Below, piece by piece: positions 60,588-64,000 of a DNA stretch of 64,000 nucleotides. Origin of the DNA: Fibrobacter sp. UWT2 (GTDB taxonomy: Bacteria > Fibrobacterota > Fibrobacteria > Fibrobacterales > Fibrobacteraceae); contig NZ_FRBF01000007.1 of NCBI RefSeq assembly GCF_900142545.1, forward strand, positions 121,939 to 185,938, given 5' to 3'. Position 1 is the first letter of the stretch; each line of letters begins with the position of its first letter. The translations under genes and the position numbers were made by a program. The notes under the pieces are model-generated. The model made no database searches and had not been told where the DNA came from. It saw only the letters and a list, made by a program, of their open reading frames with translations.

Positions 60588-61795
60588 TGTCACCATTTAC
60601 TCTTATAAAAATTGCACTCAAAGCTTTGCTCCGTAACCGCATGCGCACCTTCCTTTCGGTGCTCGGCATCGTGATTGGCGTCGCGGCGGTGATTGCCATG
60701 GTCGCCATGGGCGAAGGCTCCCGAATTTCTATCAAGGAACAGATGACTGCGATGGGTTCGAACGCCATCATTATCATGCCGAATCGTGACCGCCGCGGCG
60801 GCGTGCAGCAGGAATCCACCAGCGAACTCCTCGAAGAAGCCGATATCATCGCTATCCGCGAAAACGCTACCTACATCAACGGCGTTTCCCCGATGATGAC
60901 TGTAGGCGGGCAGGCGATTGTCGGCAACAACAACTCCCCCACGACCTTGAGCGGCATTTCTGCCGACTACCTCAAGATTCGCAACTACGAAATCGAAGAC
61001 GGCGTCATGTTCGACGACGTCACGGACCGTATGTCCAAAGTCTGTGTGATCGGGCAAACCGTTGTCAAGAACCTGTTCCCTGAAGGCGACCCGATTGGCA
61101 AGACCATTCGCTACAAGAACATTCCCCTGAAAGTCATCGGCACCTTGAAAGCGAAAGGCTCCGGCGACTTCGGGCAAGACAACGACGACGTGATTTTCAC
61201 GCCTTACCAAACGGTGATGCGCAGGTTTTCTGCCACCACAAATATCCGCCAGATTTTTGCAAATTCTATTGGCGAAGGCTACGCCGAAAAGGCGACCGAA
61301 GAAATCATGGGAATCTTAAAGGAACGCCGCGGCTGGACAAAGCCCACCGACCCGTTCCGCGTGTTTACGCAAGAAGAAATGATTCAGACCATCACGAGTA
61401 CGTCTGACATGATTTCTCTGGTGCTCACGATTATCGCAGGTATTAGTTTGTTTGTAGGCGGTATCGGTATCATGAACATCATGTATGTTTCTGTCACGGA
61501 ACGCACCAAAGAAATTGGCCTGCGTATGGCTATCGGTGCCCGCGGTAAGGACATTATGTTTCAGTTTTTGTTTGAATCGGTGATTATCAGCCTACTCGGG
61601 GGCATTATCGGGATAGCACTCGGCATTGCCGCCTCCGAAATCGTGAAAATCGCCTTCAACATGCCCATGAGCGTGTCTGTTACCAGCGTGATCGTGAGTT
61701 TTGCCGTATGCTTTGCAACAGGCGTATTTTTTGGCTGGTACCCCGCCCGCAAGGCAAGCCGACTTGACCCGATTGAAGCCTTAAGGTTCGAATAA
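60587..61795 (+). CDS. ABC transporter permease, MacB type
   Basis: This 402-residue permease has the MacB layout: first membrane helix (RTFLSVLGIVIGVAAVIAMVA), a periplasmic domain of about 230 residues, then three helices forming an FtsX domain (MISLVLTIIAGISLFVGGIGIMNIMYVSV given here only as its GISLFVGGIGIMNIM core; ESVIISLLGGIIGIALG; IVSFAVCFATGVFFGWYPA). The C-terminal RKASRLDPIEALRFE is the family ending. It works with the preceding ATPase in exporting or extracting a lipid, peptide or lipoprotein; the substrate is unknown. Confidence 0.93.
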   Translation: MSPFTLIKIALKALLRNRMRTFLSVLGIVIGVAAVIAMVAMGEGSRISIKEQMTAMGSNAIIIMPNRDRRGGVQQESTSELLEEADIIAIRENATYINGVSPMMTVGGQAIVGNNNSPTTLSGISADYLKIRNYEIEDGVMFDDVTDRMSKVCVIGQTVVKNLFPEGDPIGKTIRYKNIPLKVIGTLKAKGSGDFGQDNDDVIFTPYQTVMRRFSATTNIRQIFANSIGEGYAEKATEEIMGILKERRGWTKPTDPFRVFTQEEMIQTITSTSDMISLVLTIIAGISLFVGGIGIMNIMYVSVTERTKEIGLRMAIGARGKDIMFQFLFESVIISLLGGIIGIALGIAASEIVKIAFNMPMSVSVTSVIVSFAVCFATGVFFGWYPARKASRLDPIEALRFE

Positions 61796-61859
61796 AATGC
61801 AAAATAACGCAACCGCAATCAATAGTATGTGATTCAAACTACAGAATCTTACATTTTGC

Positions 61860-61888
61860 TTGCAGAGTTTTAAAAACGGTGCTATATT
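61860..61888 (+). promoter_or_regulatory. Predicted promoter of the second GH9 gene
   Basis: TTGCAG (61860-61865) and TATATT (61883-61888) are separated by exactly 17 bases, about 25 bases before the start codon, consistent with a sigma-70-type promoter. Confidence 0.6.
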
Positions 61889-61890
61889 TC

Positions 61891-61907
61891 CTCCATAATA
61901 TATGGAG
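61891..61907 (+). promoter_or_regulatory. Hairpin covering the ribosome-binding site
   Basis: CTCCAT-AATAT-ATGGAG pairs the GGAG of the Shine-Dalgarno sequence (61904-61908) with an upstream CTCC. The ATG is five bases later. This may restrain translation initiation. Confidence 0.5.
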
Positions 61908-61912
61908 GACTT

Positions 61913-63919
61913 ATGCGTCTAAAAAAACATGCAGGGGTTATGGCATCTACCCTGGCAGCACTTTCTGCTTCTACAGCTTTTGCCGCCACCACCCCATACG
62001 ACCTGATTCGACCGACTTGGCCTTTGAGCTGGGATGCGAAGGTTTTCGAGAATTTCGACACGACGGTTACGAAGAAACACAACGTCTTGAACATTCCCGC
62101 CACTCCCGAAAGCTTCAAGGCGGGCGCCCTGTTGCCTAACGTCTTGGACCAGGCCTACTACGACGCCATTAACTCCAAAATTTCGCCGATCCGCGTGAAC
62201 CAGGCAGGTTACCTGAAGAACGATACGGAACGCCAGTTCTACTATGTAGGCTCCAAGGCTACCGAATTCGAAGTCGTGGATATTGACGGTAAGTCACTGA
62301 GCACCAAGGTGACCGGAACCTTTACTGAAAGCGAAACCGTAACCCAAAGCGACTGGACCATTATCGCCGGCACGGACAACGCGACAAACGACAAGCAACG
62401 TTACAAGGTTGAAATTACCGGACCTTCCGGCAAAATCTTTGTCGGTAAAATTCCGCAAAGTGTACCTACCGACAAGCGCTTGCGCATCAAGGTAGGCGAC
62501 GATATTTCGAGCACCTTTATTATCAGCGACGACGTTTACACCATGGCAAAGGATGCCTCCCTCAAGTTCTTAGGTATCCAGCGTAGCGGTAATTCCGAAT
62601 CGTGGTTCCACGGTCCGAGCCACGTGAAAGACGGTGCAGGCAAGGTGGTAAACGACCTCATCAATGTCACCCCGGAACTCGCTTCGAAAGAAGGCGCTCT
62701 GGAAGGCGGCTGGTACGATGCAGGCGACCACCTGAAGGAATCCCAGACACAGGCGTTCGCCTTTATGGCTTTGGCGGTGATGTCTGCCACCAACCCCGCT
62801 AAAGATGTCGACCACTACGCCTACAATCAAGGTGAATTTGTAAAGACCGACGGAATTCCCGACGTCTTGCGCGAGGCCGCACACGGTGCAGACTTTTTCT
62901 TGAAGGCTTACAAATTTGCCAACGGAGTCATTGACGATATGCCGGTTTCCATAGGAAACTTTGGTAGCGATCATGGCTGGTGGGGACGCCCGGAAGCTCA
63001 AGACTATTTGAACGTAGAAAATCGCGGAGGCCCCGCCGAACGAGATGTGCGACTCGGCGAACTCGGTTCCAACATTTCTGGCGAAATCGCTGCCGGTCTT
63101 GCCATTTTAAGTAAAGAATACGCCACCTATGACAAAGATTTCGCAAAAGCCTGCTTGACGGTCGCCGAAAAGATGTATGACTTCGCCAAGAGCCTCGCTC
63201 AAGGCAAAGACTCATACGACAACGGCAAGCCCTTCAAGAACAATAAAGCGCCCACATTCTACTCCAGCGCCTACAACGGCAACAACGAATTCGAAGACGA
63301 CTTGGCTCTCGCCTCGGTCGCACTCCTTTACGCTACCGGCAAAAAAGAATACGCCGACGACATGATCCGCGCAAAGGATCTCTTCAAAAGCCAAGCTACT
63401 GGTACCGGAGCAGGATACTTTGAAGGCGGCTGGTTCTCTACCACCGAAAAAGGCATGTTAAAAAGCGCCAAGAACACCGGCTGGGCAAATGCACACACCT
63501 ACGCTCTGTACGCCTTGTACAAGTTGATTCTAGCAGACAAGACCAAGGCTACAACCGATTACGGGCTTTCTGAAGAAGAACGCTTAGCCGCTATCGAAGA
63601 CTGCCTTGCCGACATGATTTACAATCTAGGCGATGTAAGCGAAGGTACAGCATCGATCGTTCTCCCGACTGGTGACGTTGGCTACAAAAACAATACGATC
63701 AAGTATGACCCGACCTGGTACACCATGCAGACAGACCAAGCCTGGATTTTCAACCATTATCAAGTCGGAAATATCTTTGAAGTACTTGCCTACGCCGATG
63801 TCGCTGCCGATATCGAAAAGCAGGGCATTACGCTCCCGACTTTGGCTAGCACAGGTCTTAAGGCTAGTGAAATGCGCCAGCTCGGAATCAACCAGCTGAA
63901 CTACCTAGTTGACCCTTAA
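61913..63919 (+). CDS. Secreted GH9-type glycoside hydrolase, apparently lacking the C-terminal catalytic segment
   Basis: This 668-residue protein has a signal peptide (ending AFAA, about 25), an N-terminal region, a CelD_N Ig-like domain (ISPIRVNQAGY, about 90-205) and a GH9 barrel. The first catalytic block is intact: LEGGWYDAGDHLKESQ (about 264-278). It ends at MRQLGINQLNYLVDP, the point where GH9 enzymes usually continue with the LGxNP motif, the PHHR substrate motif and the catalytic Glu (all present in the GH9 protein at 25257). The remaining 80 bases in any frame show no such motifs. Either it is truncated, frameshifted, or non-catalytic. Confidence 0.85.
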   Translation: MRLKKHAGVMASTLAALSASTAFAATTPYDLIRPTWPLSWDAKVFENFDTTVTKKHNVLNIPATPESFKAGALLPNVLDQAYYDAINSKISPIRVNQAGYLKNDTERQFYYVGSKATEFEVVDIDGKSLSTKVTGTFTESETVTQSDWTIIAGTDNATNDKQRYKVEITGPSGKIFVGKIPQSVPTDKRLRIKVGDDISSTFIISDDVYTMAKDASLKFLGIQRSGNSESWFHGPSHVKDGAGKVVNDLINVTPELASKEGALEGGWYDAGDHLKESQTQAFAFMALAVMSATNPAKDVDHYAYNQGEFVKTDGIPDVLREAAHGADFFLKAYKFANGVIDDMPVSIGNFGSDHGWWGRPEAQDYLNVENRGGPAERDVRLGELGSNISGEIAAGLAILSKEYATYDKDFAKACLTVAEKMYDFAKSLAQGKDSYDNGKPFKNNKAPTFYSSAYNGNNEFEDDLALASVALLYATGKKEYADDMIRAKDLFKSQATGTGAGYFEGGWFSTTEKGMLKSAKNTGWANAHTYALYALYKLILADKTKATTDYGLSEEERLAAIEDCLADMIYNLGDVSEGTASIVLPTGDVGYKNNTIKYDPTWYTMQTDQAWIFNHYQVGNIFEVLAYADVAADIEKQGITLPTLASTGLKASEMRQLGINQLNYLVDP

Positions 63920-64000
63920 AAAGTCACTTCGCGAGCGCAGGATAAGGAGGTTCGCCGTTTTTATTCACCCCTTCCCGGCAAAGGAAGCAACAGTATAGCC
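63920..64000. other. Window end after the GH9 gene
   Basis: About 80 bases follow the stop. They contain an AAGGAGG sequence (63941) that resembles a ribosome-binding site, but no start codon suitably placed. One frame stays open to the edge without recognisable motifs. Confidence 0.4.

Overview
The window looks like a chromosomal segment of a Fibrobacter-type bacterium: a Gram-negative, anaerobic fibre degrader. The evidence is the combination of secreted GH9 and clan-A glycoside hydrolases, a polysaccharide deacetylase and an esterase with C-terminal tails, lipoproteins with poly-serine linkers, two TIGR02147-type regulators (a paralogous family named for Fibrobacter succinogenes), one 'Fib_succ_major' (TIGR02145) domain, and an OmpA protein with thrombospondin type 3 repeats. 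The genus is an inference from family content; no rRNA is present.

Layout. 1-11.4 kb is mostly housekeeping: a lipoprotein, an RhlE-like helicase, a secreted deacetylase, the frr-uppS-cdsA operon, rimO followed by tRNA-Arg(CCG), an outer-membrane protein, a DUF3108 protein, purE and purD. 11.5-14.7 kb is accessory: an AT-rich DUF3800-like gene, a small secreted repeat protein, and a class II Fic protein with a duplicated inverted-repeat operator upstream. 14.7-19.3 kb has a TSCPD protein, a four-gene flavin/zinc-ribbon/ACT operon and rseP. At 19.4-22.1 kb is an AT-rich gene of unusual design: zinc ribbons, three membrane helices and a peptide-binding-protein domain. 22.1-28.5 kb is a plant cell-wall degradation locus (clan-A glycosidase, GH9, esterase). 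28.5-37.1 kb holds dxr, a D,D-peptidase fused to a DUF1460 amidase, a membrane-anchored solute-binding protein, aroA, an acyl-ACP thioesterase and a ComEC-like hydrolase. tRNA-His is at 37.6 kb.

37.7-43.3 kb contains two parallel modules, each a TIGR02147 regulator directly followed by a lipoprotein. Each has its own repeated sequence motif upstream, in otherwise similarly organised control regions. 43.4-47.2 kb is a defence-like island: an Rpn-type PD-(D/E)XK protein, an EcoRI-family adenine methyltransferase paired with a DUF262-HNH protein, and a 590-base non-coding stretch with repeats. 47.3-49.7 kb encodes beta, biotin-carrier and an extended gamma subunit of a sodium-pumping decarboxylase. 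49.8-55.1 kb is an operon of three histidine-phosphatase lipoproteins; two share a modular N-terminal half with the lipoproteins at 37.7 and 40.6 kb. The window closes with a CoA-transferase, GtrA, the TSP3-OmpA protein, a MacB-like exporter pair and a second GH9 protein that appears to lack the C-terminal part of its catalytic domain.

The best candidates for undescribed biology are the regulator-lipoprotein modules with diverged operators, the tandem phosphatase lipoproteins with a hexapeptide-repeat stalk, the methyltransferase/DUF262-HNH pair with its repeat-bearing flank, and three tetrameric heptamer-repeat arrays next to genes.
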